From positions 1 through 6,634 of the forward strand of contig JADGHD010000284.1 in the NCBI GenBank assembly GCA_019689615.1: 6,634 nt of DNA. The letters are read 5' to 3'. The position numbers and the translations under genes were made by a program. The notes beneath the pieces are model-generated. The model worked only from the letters and a program-made list of their open reading frames with translations. It had not been told where the DNA came from and ran no database searches. This document shows positions 1 through 5,413 of the stretch, piece after piece; positions within the stretch are counted from its first letter, which is position 1; every line of letters starts with the position of its first letter. The stretch comes from Frankia sp. GTDB lineage: Bacteria; Actinomycetota; Actinomycetes; Frankiales; Frankiaceae.

Positions 1-148
1 CGCCCACCACCCCGCCGACCAGCCCGACGAGCAGCGCGATCGCGACCAGCCCCGGCCAGCGCCGACGCAGCTGGGCGCGGGCGACCATGAGGACCGCGCC
101 GAGCACCGGCGTGTTCAGGGCCGCCAGCCCCGGAACCGGCAACGGCAC
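1..148 (-). CDS. FtsX-like ABC transporter permease, N-terminal fragment cut by the window edge
   Basis: Only the first 49 codons are visible; the gene runs off the left edge. The chosen start is a GTG whose first base is 148, three bases after the kinase stop. A GAGGG Shine-Dalgarno lies 7 nt upstream, inside the end of the kinase gene, so translation is probably coupled. An in-frame ATG at 88-86 is an alternative but has no ribosome binding site. The visible protein has a short hydrophobic leader, a basic stretch (RAQLRRRW, about residues 24-31) and then the start of a membrane helix (about 33-49, GLVAIALLVGLVGGVVG). An Arg-rich patch followed by one long first helix is typical of FtsX/MacB-type permeases of actinobacteria. 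Its place at the end of an operon that begins with a matching ATPase supports a permease role. The family call is inferred from a short fragment. Confidence 0.6.
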   Translation of the reverse strand, partial: MPLPVPGLAALNTPVLGAVLMVARAQLRRRWPGLVAIALLVGLVGGVVG

Positions 149-151
149 GGG

Positions 152-1942
152 TCAGCCCTCGCCGGGCTCGCCGGCGGCCGCCGCGTGCGCCGCGGTGGCG
201 GCCAGCGTCGCCGGGGCGGGCTGCTTCGCCGACGGGGCCAGGGTCGACGGGCCCGTCGGGACCACGCCGATCACCCGCACGCCCTGGCCGGGCGCGGTCT
301 CGAACCGGATCGAGCCGCCGATCGCCCCGATCCGGTCGCGCATGTTCGTCAGGCCGTGGCCGGCCGGCCGCGCCGGGTCGAACCCGGGGCCGTCGTCCGC
401 GACCGTGAACTCCAACGCGTTCTTCCGTTCCACCAGCTCGATCCGCACCTGGGCGCCCGGCGCGTGCTTCGCCGCGTTCTGCAGCGCCTCCAGGCAGCAG
501 AAATACACCGCGGCCTCGATGTCCGGCCCATGGCGGCCGATGTCGTCCGCGACCACGGTCACGCCGAGCGGCGAACGTGCTCCGGCGGCCCGCAGCGCCT
601 CGGTCAGCCCGCCGGAGCGCAGCAGCGGCGGGTAGATCCCGTGGGCCAGGTTGCGCACCTCGGCGATCGCGGCGTTCACCTGCTCGGCCATCTCGCCGAT
701 CAGCTCCTCCGCCGCCTCGGGTTCCTCCCTGACCAGGTCGCGCACCAGCCGCAGGCCGACGGCGAGCGAGACCAGCTGCTGCTGGGCGCCGTCGTGCAGG
801 TCGCGCTCGATCCGGCGGCGCTCGGCGTCGGCGGCGGCGACCAGCCGGGCGCGGGAGACCCGCAGCTCCTCGTTGGCCTGCCGGACGTCGTCGAGCGCCT
901 CCCGCAGGTTGGCGTCGAGCTGGTGGTTGTGCAGCACCGTGCCCAGGCGGGTGCCGATCTCGGCGAGCAGCCGGTCCTCGGCCTCGGCGAACCGGGGCGC
1001 GTCCGGCGGGCGCTCGACGACGAGCAGGCCGAGCAGGTCACCGCCGGCCCTGGCGGGCACGACCCGCACCTCGACCCCCTCCGGGGCCCACTCCAGCCGC
1101 GGCACCCACAGCGACAGCCAGCCCGGCCCGGCGACCCGGGTGCGGGCGAGCGCCTCCAGGTCGGACGGCGTGAGCTGCAGCCAGCTGCCCGGCCGCGCCC
1201 GGCCGAGCCCGCCGACGGCGCGACCGGAAGCGCTCCCCTCGCCACCGGCGGCCGCCGCGGTGGCGGGCTGCGCATCACCGGCGCCGCTGTCCTGGTCGCC
1301 GAGCGGGTGGCTCGGCGGCGGCTCGGGCAGCACGACCGCGGCCACCATCCGGCCGGCGCCGCCCGTCCAGATCTCGACCCGGCGCAGTGCCAGGTCCCGC
1401 CGCAGCGTGTCGGCCAGCCGGGTCAGCGACTCGGTCAGCGGGTTGCCCCGGCTGACCTGCTCGGAGAACGCCCGCAGCGCCTCGTCGGCGGCGTAGCGCG
1501 ACCCGCGCAGCGCCCGCCGCACCGCCCGGCGGCCGGGCAGCCTGATCGCCACGATCAGCAGGGCGGCGGCCGCGGCGGCGGCGAGCACCGGCCCGAGGAA
1601 GTTGTCGGCGTCGCGGTCGGGCATCCGGCCGAGCGCCAGCACCGCGGCGACCAGCGCGCCGACCGCGACCACCGCGAAGGTGGCCACGTCGGCGCTGACC
1701 AGCAGCACCTGCTCGGCGCGGCGGCGCACGGCCGCTGACGAGCCGGCGGCGGCCCCGGCGGCGAGCAGCACGGCGGCGGCGATCCCCGGCACCCACCAGG
1801 AGGGGTAGTCGGCGCCGAACAGGCGCAGCGCGGCGCACACCGCGGCCACGCCGACGGCGGCGAGCGCGGCGGCGGCCAGCAGCGCCCCGCGCGGCCGGGG
1901 CGCCAGGAAGGCGCGCGGCGGTGGGGATGGCGGGGAGGTCAT
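152..1942 (-). CDS. Membrane sensor histidine kinase of the HisKA_3 (NarX/DesK-like) type
   Basis: This 596-residue kinase would autophosphorylate on His and pass phosphate to a response regulator, normally of the NarL type. Four hydrophobic segments (about 19-40, 50-72, 79-104, 116-133) with short loops form the membrane sensor. A GAF-like region follows (about 160-340), broken by a low-complexity Ala/Gly insert (about 215-250), then a coiled-coil linker (about 341-375). The H-box is ERDLHDGAQQQL with His383; D384 and Q388 fit the DxxxQ phosphatase motif of HisKA_3 proteins. The ATPase domain shows an N-box (EALQNAAKHA, 485-494), a G1 box (DDGPGFD, 516-522) and a G2-like GHGLTNMRDRI (528-538). 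The C-terminal 35 residues are an Ala/Pro-rich tail. The ATG overlaps the upstream ATPase stop by 4 bp (ATGA), with GGACGG about 6 nt upstream. The stimulus is unknown; transporter coupling is inferred from position. Confidence 0.93.
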   Translation of the reverse strand: MTSPPSPPPRAFLAPRPRGALLAAAALAAVGVAAVCAALRLFGADYPSWWVPGIAAAVLLAAGAAAGSSAAVRRRAEQVLLVSADVATFAVVAVGALVAAVLALGRMPDRDADNFLGPVLAAAAAAALLIVAIRLPGRRAVRRALRGSRYAADEALRAFSEQVSRGNPLTESLTRLADTLRRDLALRRVEIWTGGAGRMVAAVVLPEPPPSHPLGDQDSGAGDAQPATAAAAGGEGSASGRAVGGLGRARPGSWLQLTPSDLEALARTRVAGPGWLSLWVPRLEWAPEGVEVRVVPARAGGDLLGLLVVERPPDAPRFAEAEDRLLAEIGTRLGTVLHNHQLDANLREALDDVRQANEELRVSRARLVAAADAERRRIERDLHDGAQQQLVSLAVGLRLVRDLVREEPEAAEELIGEMAEQVNAAIAEVRNLAHGIYPPLLRSGGLTEALRAAGARSPLGVTVVADDIGRHGPDIEAAVYFCCLEALQNAAKHAPGAQVRIELVERKNALEFTVADDGPGFDPARPAGHGLTNMRDRIGAIGGSIRFETAPGQGVRVIGVVPTGPSTLAPSAKQPAPATLAATAAHAAAAGEPGEG

Positions 1943-2727
1943 CCGCCGCCGTCCACGATCTGGCCGTCGCGCATCGTCACGATCCGCTGGGCGCCGGCCG
2001 CGACCATCGGGTCGTGGGTGACCATCACGATCGTCTGCCCACGGGCGTGCAGCCGGGTGAAGAGGTCGAGTACCTCCTTGGCGCCGGCCGAGTCCAGCGC
2101 GCCGGTCGGCTCGTCGGCCAGCAGCAGCGTCGGGCTGCCGGCGAGCGCCCTGGCGATCGCCAGCCGCTGGCGCTGCCCACCGGACAGCGTCGACGGCAGC
2201 GCGTCGGCCCGCTCCAGCAGGCCGAGCACGTCGAGCAGGTCGCGGGCGCGCTGCACGGCGGCGCGGCGGGTCAGGCCCGACAGCCGCGCGGCGAGCGCCA
2301 CGTTGTCCGTCGCCGTCATGCTGTCGAGCAGGTGGAAGAACTGGAAGACCATGCCGATGTGGCGGCGGCGCAGCCGGGCGAGCTGGGTCTCGGACAGCTC
2401 GCCGAGCGCGCTGCCGGCGACCATGACCGTGCCCGAGTCGGCCCGGTCCAGCCCGGCGATGATGTTGAGCAACGTCGACTTGCCGCTGCCCGACGGCCCG
2501 GTGACCGCGACGAACTCGCCGGGCCACACGGACAGCGTGGCGCCGCGCAGCGCGTGGACGGGCGCCGCCTCCGGGTTGTAGGTCCGGTGCACGGCGACCA
2601 CCGCGACCACCGGTGACCCGGCCCCCGCCGGGCCGGTGCCCGTCGCCGCGGCGGCGGACGAGCCGACCGCCGTCAGCACCCTGCCCACCGCGCCGTCGGT
2701 CGCGTCGTCGCCGTCGACGGCGCGCAC
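1939..2727 (-). CDS. ABC transporter ATP-binding protein, MacB/LolD type
   Basis: This is the nucleotide-binding subunit that would power an FtsX-type permease at the inner face of the membrane. Using the GTG at 2727 (262 residues), the motifs are Walker A GPSGSGKST (77-85), Q-loop Gln129 in MVFQF, signature LSGGQ (181-185), Walker B LLLADE (201-206) followed by PTGALD, and switch His238 in VTHD. The pattern HRTYNPEAAPVHALRG near residue 47 and the sequence around Walker A are typical of the MacB/LolD/FtsE group. The start is uncertain. The conserved domain begins near a GTG at 2610, but nearly all codons are G/C-ending back to about 2740 and become mixed upstream, so the GTG at 2727 is preferred; no start has a strong ribosome binding site. 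It is the first gene of a leftward operon with the kinase and permease. Its substrate cannot be read from the sequence. Confidence 0.9.
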   Translation of the reverse strand: MRAVDGDDATDGAVGRVLTAVGSSAAAATGTGPAGAGSPVVAVVAVHRTYNPEAAPVHALRGATLSVWPGEFVAVTGPSGSGKSTLLNIIAGLDRADSGTVMVAGSALGELSETQLARLRRRHIGMVFQFFHLLDSMTATDNVALAARLSGLTRRAAVQRARDLLDVLGLLERADALPSTLSGGQRQRLAIARALAGSPTLLLADEPTGALDSAGAKEVLDLFTRLHARGQTIVMVTHDPMVAAGAQRIVTMRDGQIVDGGG

Positions 2728-2851
2728 GGACGTCGCCTGGCCAGCCGCTGGTGCAGCGTTTCCATCCCCTTGCTCCCCCACCGGTCCAGTTTCGCCCCCG
2801 GATCCCACCGCGTGCCCGGATGCCACGGGAAGCGCACTACCTGGGGGCTCA

Positions 2852-2871
2852 TGGTGGTGCTGGCACCACCA
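2852..2871. promoter_or_regulatory. Palindrome, possible operator in the divergent region
   Basis: The sequence TGGTGGTGC-TG-GCACCACCA has two perfect 9 bp arms around a 2 bp centre. It lies about 125 bp upstream of the chosen ABC ATPase start and about 170 bp upstream of the 77-residue gene, inside the less GC-rich part of the region. This size and symmetry suit a dimeric repressor or activator site. The binding protein is unknown, and a role at either promoter is inference. Confidence 0.4.
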
Positions 2872-2974
2872 ACGGGTGAGGAAAGCGGCACATTCGGCCG
2901 GCCAGCCGGTCTCGCGGGGTGATGCTGGCTCCCCCGTCGAGGCGCCGGCTGGCACCGTTGGCGCGGCCTGCCCC

Positions 2975-3021
2975 GACGACGCATCGTCATCAGGGCCCGC
3001 CCCACCGGGCGAGCCGCCCTG
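2975..3021 (+). promoter_or_regulatory. Two stacked hairpins ahead of the 77-residue gene (structured 5' leader candidate)
   Basis: The first hairpin is GACGA-CGCA-TCGTC (2975-2988). The second is compound: outer arms CAGGGC (2991-2996) and GCCCTG (3016-3021) enclose CGCCC-CACC-GGGCG (2998-3011), giving 11 pairs with a small internal loop. The second ends 8 nt before the Shine-Dalgarno at 3030-3035. If transcription starts upstream, both would sit in the leader RNA and could affect ribosome access. They match no riboswitch class I recognise. High GC makes some hairpins likely by chance, so the role is unproven. Confidence 0.35.
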
Positions 3022-3029
3022 TCTCAACG

Positions 3030-3035
3030 AGGAGG
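3030..3035 (+). promoter_or_regulatory. Strong Shine-Dalgarno that fixes the start of the 77-residue gene
   Basis: AGGAGG lies 5 nt upstream of the ATG at 3041. It is one of the two best ribosome binding sites in the window; the other is upstream of the dehydrogenase. It is the main reason for choosing a 77-residue product rather than a longer frame that is open back to about 2636. Confidence 0.8.
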
Positions 3036-3040
3036 CCCTG

Positions 3041-3274
3041 ATGTCCGGCTCGACCGCGCCGACCGTCGTCCTGCCCTACGGCGACCCCGCCGCGCTCCCC
3101 GCGCCCGCCACCGCCAAGCCGACGGCAGGCGTGCCCACGTCGACCAGCGCCGCCGCCCGCGCCGCCGGGGCCGGGCCGGCCGCCGCCGCGGGCCAGGCCG
3201 ACTGGGGTCTCCCCTACGGCGACCCCGCCGCCCTTCCGGCCGTGGTCACGACGACGACCGCCGCCGCCGCCTGA
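3041..3274 (+). CDS. Small Ala/Pro/Thr-rich protein with two identical LPYGDPAALPA motifs; unknown family
   Basis: I do not recognise this 77-residue protein. The motif LPYGDPAALPA occurs at residues 11-21 and again at 57-67. The linker between them is rich in Ala, Pro, Thr and Gly (residues 22-54) and looks disordered. The C-terminus is a simple Val/Thr/Ala tail. There is one Trp (W55, just before copy 2), two Tyr (one per motif) and no Cys. No signal peptide or membrane helix is visible. The two motif copies differ at five nucleotides (3071-3103 versus 3209-3241), all silent third positions, which argues that the peptide is selected and the gene is real. The perfect Shine-Dalgarno agrees. 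It could be a substrate peptide (for example a modified-peptide precursor with two cores), a two-site binding peptide or a scaffold. No modifying enzyme lies in the window, so function is open. Confidence 0.72.
   Translation: MSGSTAPTVVLPYGDPAALPAPATAKPTAGVPTSTSAAARAAGAGPAAAAGQADWGLPYGDPAALPAVVTTTTAAAA
3071..3241 (+). repeat. Pair of in-frame 33 bp direct repeats encoding LPYGDPAALPA
   Basis: Copy 1 is 3071-3103 and copy 2 is 3209-3241, offset by 138 bp and in the same reading frame. They share an identical 20 bp stretch (3074-3093 and 3212-3231). The five differences fall at third positions of codons 1, 8, 9, 10 and 11 of the motif and change no amino acid. Confidence 0.85.
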
Positions 3275-3293
3275 CGCCACGGCCACCGGGCCG

Positions 3294-3329
3294 ACGGCCG
3301 GGGAAGCTGACAGCGACCACCGGCCGTTT
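3294..3329 (+). terminator. Stem-loop just after the 77-residue gene, probable terminator
   Basis: ACGGCCGG (3294-3301) pairs perfectly with CCGGCCGT (3320-3327) across an 18 nt loop that itself contains a GCTG-A-CAGC self-complement. The stem begins 20 nt after the stop codon and is followed by a short T run (3327-3329). The T tract is weak for a classical terminator, but actinobacterial terminators often lack one. Confidence 0.45.
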
Positions 3330-3332
3330 GTC

Positions 3333-3394
3333 CACGGAACGGTCCATTGCTTTTCAGCAAAATTCGTACACGCCGTTCCGTGACGGCCGCGTGT
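3333..3394. repeat. Overlapping, mutually exclusive inverted repeats in an AT-richer spacer
   Basis: CACGGAACGG (3333-3342) is matched perfectly by CCGTTCCGTG (3373-3382). The 30 nt between them contain a small hairpin TTGCT-TTTC-AGCAA (3347-3360). A competing hairpin uses ACACG plus CCGT (3368-3376) with ACGG (3383-3386) and CGTGT (3390-3394), leaving a 3 nt bulge. Bases 3373-3376 take part in both outer structures, so the two cannot form together. The region lies between the 77-residue gene and the membrane protein gene and is less GC-rich than its surroundings. It could be a leader RNA switch, a protein-binding site or a remnant repeat; the pairing is clear but the role is not. Confidence 0.45.
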
Positions 3395-3472
3395 GGTCTG
3401 TCGTAGGCCCGACGCTTTCTGGCGGTGTACGGCCGGATTGCGCTGAGCAGACTGGGGAATGTGGGTTTCACC

Positions 3473-4165
3473 ATGGCACGACACCGCCGTCCAGCCACCG
3501 GCCACGCCGGCTACACCGCCGCGGCCGCCGGCCCGCGTGCTCGCGACCTCGCCGGCCCCCGTCGGGCCGCCCGGCACCGGGCCCGGCCGGCCGGTCGCCC
3601 GGGCACGCTGGCAGCGACGCTCACCCGCCAGCGGGTCATCCTGCCGGCGACCGCCGTCGCGGTGGCCGGGCTGGTCACGATCGGTGGTGCCGTGGCGGTC
3701 GGCGGCACGACGAGCGTCGTCGACCTCAGTTTCCCGACGTCCGGGCAGGCCACGGTGACCCAGCCGGGGCTCGCCGCCGAGCCCGTGGACCACGGCAACG
3801 CGGGCGGGCCCGTCGAGGCTCCCGTCGGCGCCCCCACCACCGGTTCCATCGCGCCATCGCCGGCCGACGCCGCCGCGATCGCGACCGCCGTCCGCACCAG
3901 CGAGTTCACCAGCCTCGTCCCCCCGGACGCCTACGAGGTCACCGGCACCAGGCTCGCCGCCAGCGACCCGACCTGGGCATGGACCCAGCTGCGCCCCGTG
4001 GCCGGCACCGTCGACCCGGCGTCCGCGGTCCTGCACCGCACGGCCGACGGCTGGCGGCTGCTCGCCCTCGGCACGTACGAGGTCGGCTGCTCGATCGTCC
4101 CACCCCAGGTCCGCGCCGACCTTGCCCTCGACTGCCCCAGCACCGCCGCGACCTACCCCGCCTGA
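3473..4165 (+). CDS. Single-pass membrane-anchored protein with a small exported two-cysteine domain
   Basis: This is a 230-residue protein of unrecognised family. The N-terminus (1-54) is very rich in Arg, Ala and Pro and would be cytoplasmic. A hydrophobic helix follows at about 55-78 (VILPATAVAVAGLVTIGGAVAVGG), then a flexible Pro/Gly/Ala linker (about 90-130). The compact C-terminal domain (about 131-221) includes TWAWTQLRP, a DGWRLLALGTYEVGC segment and DLALDCP. Cys206 and Cys221 are the only cysteines and could form a disulfide outside the cell. Small secreted or lipid-anchored actinobacterial domains ending in a similar W...GxxxVGC...P...C pattern exist, but I cannot name one. The ATG at 3473 is chosen because codon bias becomes coding-like there; GTGs at 3461 and 3425 are alternatives, and the Shine-Dalgarno is weak (GGGGA, 3454-3458). 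It may follow the 77-residue gene in the same transcript. Confidence 0.75.
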   Translation: MARHRRPATGHAGYTAAAAGPRARDLAGPRRAARHRARPAGRPGTLAATLTRQRVILPATAVAVAGLVTIGGAVAVGGTTSVVDLSFPTSGQATVTQPGLAAEPVDHGNAGGPVEAPVGAPTTGSIAPSPADAAAIATAVRTSEFTSLVPPDAYEVTGTRLAASDPTWAWTQLRPVAGTVDPASAVLHRTADGWRLLALGTYEVGCSIVPPQVRADLALDCPSTAATYPA

Positions 4166-4172
4166 CGCGAAG

Positions 4173-4247
4173 ACCCCAGAGCGCCGCGTTCTGGCGGCGG
4201 GACGCCGCGCTGGCGACGCCGCCGGGCCGGGGCCCAGCCGCTGGGGT
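4173..4247 (+). terminator. Cluster of stem-loops after the membrane protein gene
   Basis: CGCCGC-GTTCTG-GCGGCG (4182-4199) forms a clean 6 bp hairpin 17 nt after the stop codon. A wider pair, ACCCCAG (4173-4179) with CTGGGGT (4241-4247), encloses it together with a GGGC...GCCC hairpin (4224-4235). This could fold as a branched structure and end transcription, but there is no T tract and GC-rich DNA gives such pairings readily. Confidence 0.3.
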
Positions 4248-4436
4248 GAGCGACCGTGCATCACCGTGCTCGCCATCGCCCGGGACGGCGCCGGCCGCGA
4301 GCTCGCCCGCGAGCCCGCCGCCCGCCGCCTGCCGGGCGGCCATCGGCCGAGGTCGCGGCGCCGGGGCGGTAGATGACGGAATGGCCAGGTGGCCGCAGGC
4401 GCGTTCGGATGGTCCGTTGGCAGGCAGACTGTGGGG
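4248..4436. other. Intergenic region upstream of the TetR gene
   Basis: I see no gene here. Short symmetric elements are present: GCGAGCTCGC (4297-4306) and GGCCA-GG-TGGCC (4383-4394), the second about 45 bp before the regulator start and therefore a possible autoregulatory site. No clear -35/-10 pair was found, and no copy of the AACAAACGTTCGTT-type site present upstream of the dehydrogenase is visible. Confidence 0.4.
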
Positions 4437-5162
4437 ATGGCACTGCGCAGTCCCGCGGCCTCGCGTCGCCGTCAGCCGGAGGTCACCCGGGACCGGTTGC
4501 TCGCCGCCGCCGTCGACCTGTTCGCCGAGCGCGGCTACGACCGGGTGCGCGTCCGCGACATCGCCGACCGGGCAGGAGTGACCACCGGGGCGATCTACTC
4601 GCACTACCCGGACATGGCGGCACTGCTCGCCGACGCGGCCGGTCGGGCCGTCGACCACGCCGTCCAGGCGATCGCGCACGTCGGGCACGGTGAGCTCGGT
4701 GACGCGCTGCTGACCTCCGCGACCACGACGGCGGTCGGCGGTCGGCGGCTGTCGCGCGAGCAGTCCCTGCTGCTGGAGGCGATCGTCGCGGCCCGCCGGG
4801 AGCCGATGCTGCGCCAGGCGCTCGGTGAGGTGCTGCGGGCGCGGCTCGAGGTGCTGCAGGGCGCGGTCGAGCAGGCGCAGAAGGACGGCGAGCTGCGGGC
4901 GGACCTGTCCCCCACGGCCGTCGCCTGGTTCCTCTACCTGGCGCCGATCGGGCTGCTGTCCGGCCGGGCGGCCGGGCTCGCCGGGCCGGACCTCGACGAG
5001 CTCACCCACGTGCTGGAGGCCATCGTCGACGGGCTGCGCAACCCGCCAGCCGGTACCGAGACGACCGAGGCCGAGCGGCCGGCACCCGCGCCGCAGGCGC
5101 GACCGGCCGAACCGGACCAGGACGCCCAGCCGGAGCAACCGCCGGCGGCGAGCGGTTCCTGA
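4437..5162 (+). CDS. TetR/AcrR-family transcriptional regulator
   Basis: This is a 241-residue DNA-binding regulator, usually a repressor released by a small ligand. The N-terminal domain (about 17-64) contains TRDRLLAAAVDLFAERGYD and the helix-turn-helix VRVRDIADRAGVTTGAIYSHYPDM (37-60), a textbook TetR_N signature with the G-x-IY-x-HY recognition-helix end. The C-terminal helical ligand and dimer domain spans about 65-200. Residues 203-241 are a Pro/Glu/Ala-rich disordered tail not usual for the family. The ATG at 4437 is preferred because codons between an upstream GTG (4389) and this site are not G/C-biased. GTGGGG directly abuts the ATG, leaving no normal spacing, so the mRNA may be leaderless or start slightly upstream. 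The acyl-CoA dehydrogenase follows in the same direction with a TetR-like palindrome in its promoter, so a role in acyl-CoA or fatty-acid catabolism is likely but inferred. Confidence 0.93.
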   Translation: MALRSPAASRRRQPEVTRDRLLAAAVDLFAERGYDRVRVRDIADRAGVTTGAIYSHYPDMAALLADAAGRAVDHAVQAIAHVGHGELGDALLTSATTTAVGGRRLSREQSLLLEAIVAARREPMLRQALGEVLRARLEVLQGAVEQAQKDGELRADLSPTAVAWFLYLAPIGLLSGRAAGLAGPDLDELTHVLEAIVDGLRNPPAGTETTEAERPAPAPQARPAEPDQDAQPEQPPAASGS

Positions 5163-5334
5163 CCGGGCCCGGCACCGGGCATTCCGACACCGCGCCACGG
5201 GGCAGCCCGCGACCGCGGCGCCACCGGCCCTGGCGGCGCGCGGGCGCGGCCGACGCCGGGCTGCCCGCGGCCGGCTGGCCAGGTCCCACGGTGGCCGTTG
5301 TTTCTCGGCCGCGGCTGGTCCGGCCAACGGCCAG
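5163..5334. other. Intergenic DNA between the TetR gene and the dehydrogenase promoter
   Basis: No gene is seen. The self-complementary CCGGGCCCGG (5163-5172) follows the regulator stop directly. A perfect 9 bp inverted repeat, TGGCCGTTG (5292-5300) and CAACGGCCA (5325-5333), with a 24 nt loop, lies directly upstream of the proposed -35. It may be the end of the regulator transcript or a second protein-binding site. The direct repeat GGCCAGGT occurs at 5277-5284 and 5329-5336. Confidence 0.4.
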
Positions 5335-5363
5335 GTGACTCGATAACAAACGTTCGTTACTGT
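5335..5363 (+). promoter_or_regulatory. Probable promoter of the acyl-CoA dehydrogenase
   Basis: GTGACT (5335-5340) resembles a -35 with a TGAC core, and TACTGT (5358-5363) fits a TAnnnT -10, with a 17 bp spacer. A second possible -10, TACGAT (5367-5372), lies just downstream but has a weak -35. The leader to the GTG at 5414 would be about 40 nt. Confidence 0.5.
5344..5359. promoter_or_regulatory. TetR-type operator palindrome within the dehydrogenase promoter
   Basis: TAACAAACGTTCGTTA is a 16 bp inverted repeat with one mismatched pair (A at 5348 against C at 5355). It stands out as AT-rich in GC-rich surroundings and fills most of the spacer between the proposed -35 and -10, so a bound repressor would block RNA polymerase. 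Size and AAC...GTT-type symmetry are common among TetR-family operators, including those of lipid catabolism regulators. The adjacent TetR protein is the leading candidate to bind here. Confidence 0.62.
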
Positions 5364-5402
5364 CGATACGATCCCGACCGGGCCCCACAGCGAGCGAGCG
5401 TC

Positions 5403-5408
5403 AGGAGG
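5403..5408 (+). promoter_or_regulatory. Shine-Dalgarno of the dehydrogenase, fixing a GTG start
   Basis: AGGAGG is 5 nt upstream of the GTG at 5414, which decides the start codon. Confidence 0.85.
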
Positions 5409-5413
5409 ACACC

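Larger units (their letters stand above)
2728..3040. other. Divergent intergenic region, about 310 bp
   Basis: This stretch separates the leftward ABC operon from the rightward 77-residue gene and must hold both sets of start signals. Codon-like G/C bias stops near 2740, and the DNA from about 2755 to 2900 is visibly less GC-rich. It contains a 9+9 bp palindrome (2852-2871) and two stacked hairpins near the small gene (2975-3021). I could not find a convincing -35/-10 pair for either direction. An open frame on the minus strand continues through here to a TTG at 3027, but it lacks a ribosome binding site and its codon use does not look coding. Confidence 0.6.

Noticed and set aside
185..1738. 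A 517-codon open frame on the plus strand
   Set aside because: It lies antisense to the histidine kinase and its translation is rich in Arg, Gly and Gln with no recognisable domain.
2991..3021. Actinobacterial 6C RNA motif
   Set aside because: 6C RNAs have paired hairpins with C-rich loops of at least six cytosines; the loops here are CGCA and CACC.
2728..3027. Long N-terminal extension of the ABC ATPase back to a TTG at 3027
   Set aside because: There is no ribosome binding site, codons upstream of about 2740 lose G/C-ending bias, the sequence is low in recognisable domain content, and the region must hold divergent start signals.
2636..3040. Longer version of the small repeat gene starting near 2636
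   Set aside because: It would overlap the ATPase gene antisense and bypass the AGGAGG positioned 5 nt before the ATG at 3041; the extra residues are low complexity.
3071..3241. LPYGD motifs as sortase signals
   Set aside because: Sortase signals are LPxTG followed by a membrane helix and a basic tail near the C-terminus; here Thr is absent from the motif and there is no helix, basic tail or signal peptide.
2990..4276. A 428-codon open frame on the minus strand
   Set aside because: It is antisense to two better supported genes, has Arg/Gly-rich composition typical of GC-rich antisense frames, and shows no domain.
4122..4376. Small open frame after the membrane protein gene
   Set aside because: It overlaps the end of the upstream gene, lacks a ribosome binding site, and is Arg/Pro/Gly-rich without any motif.
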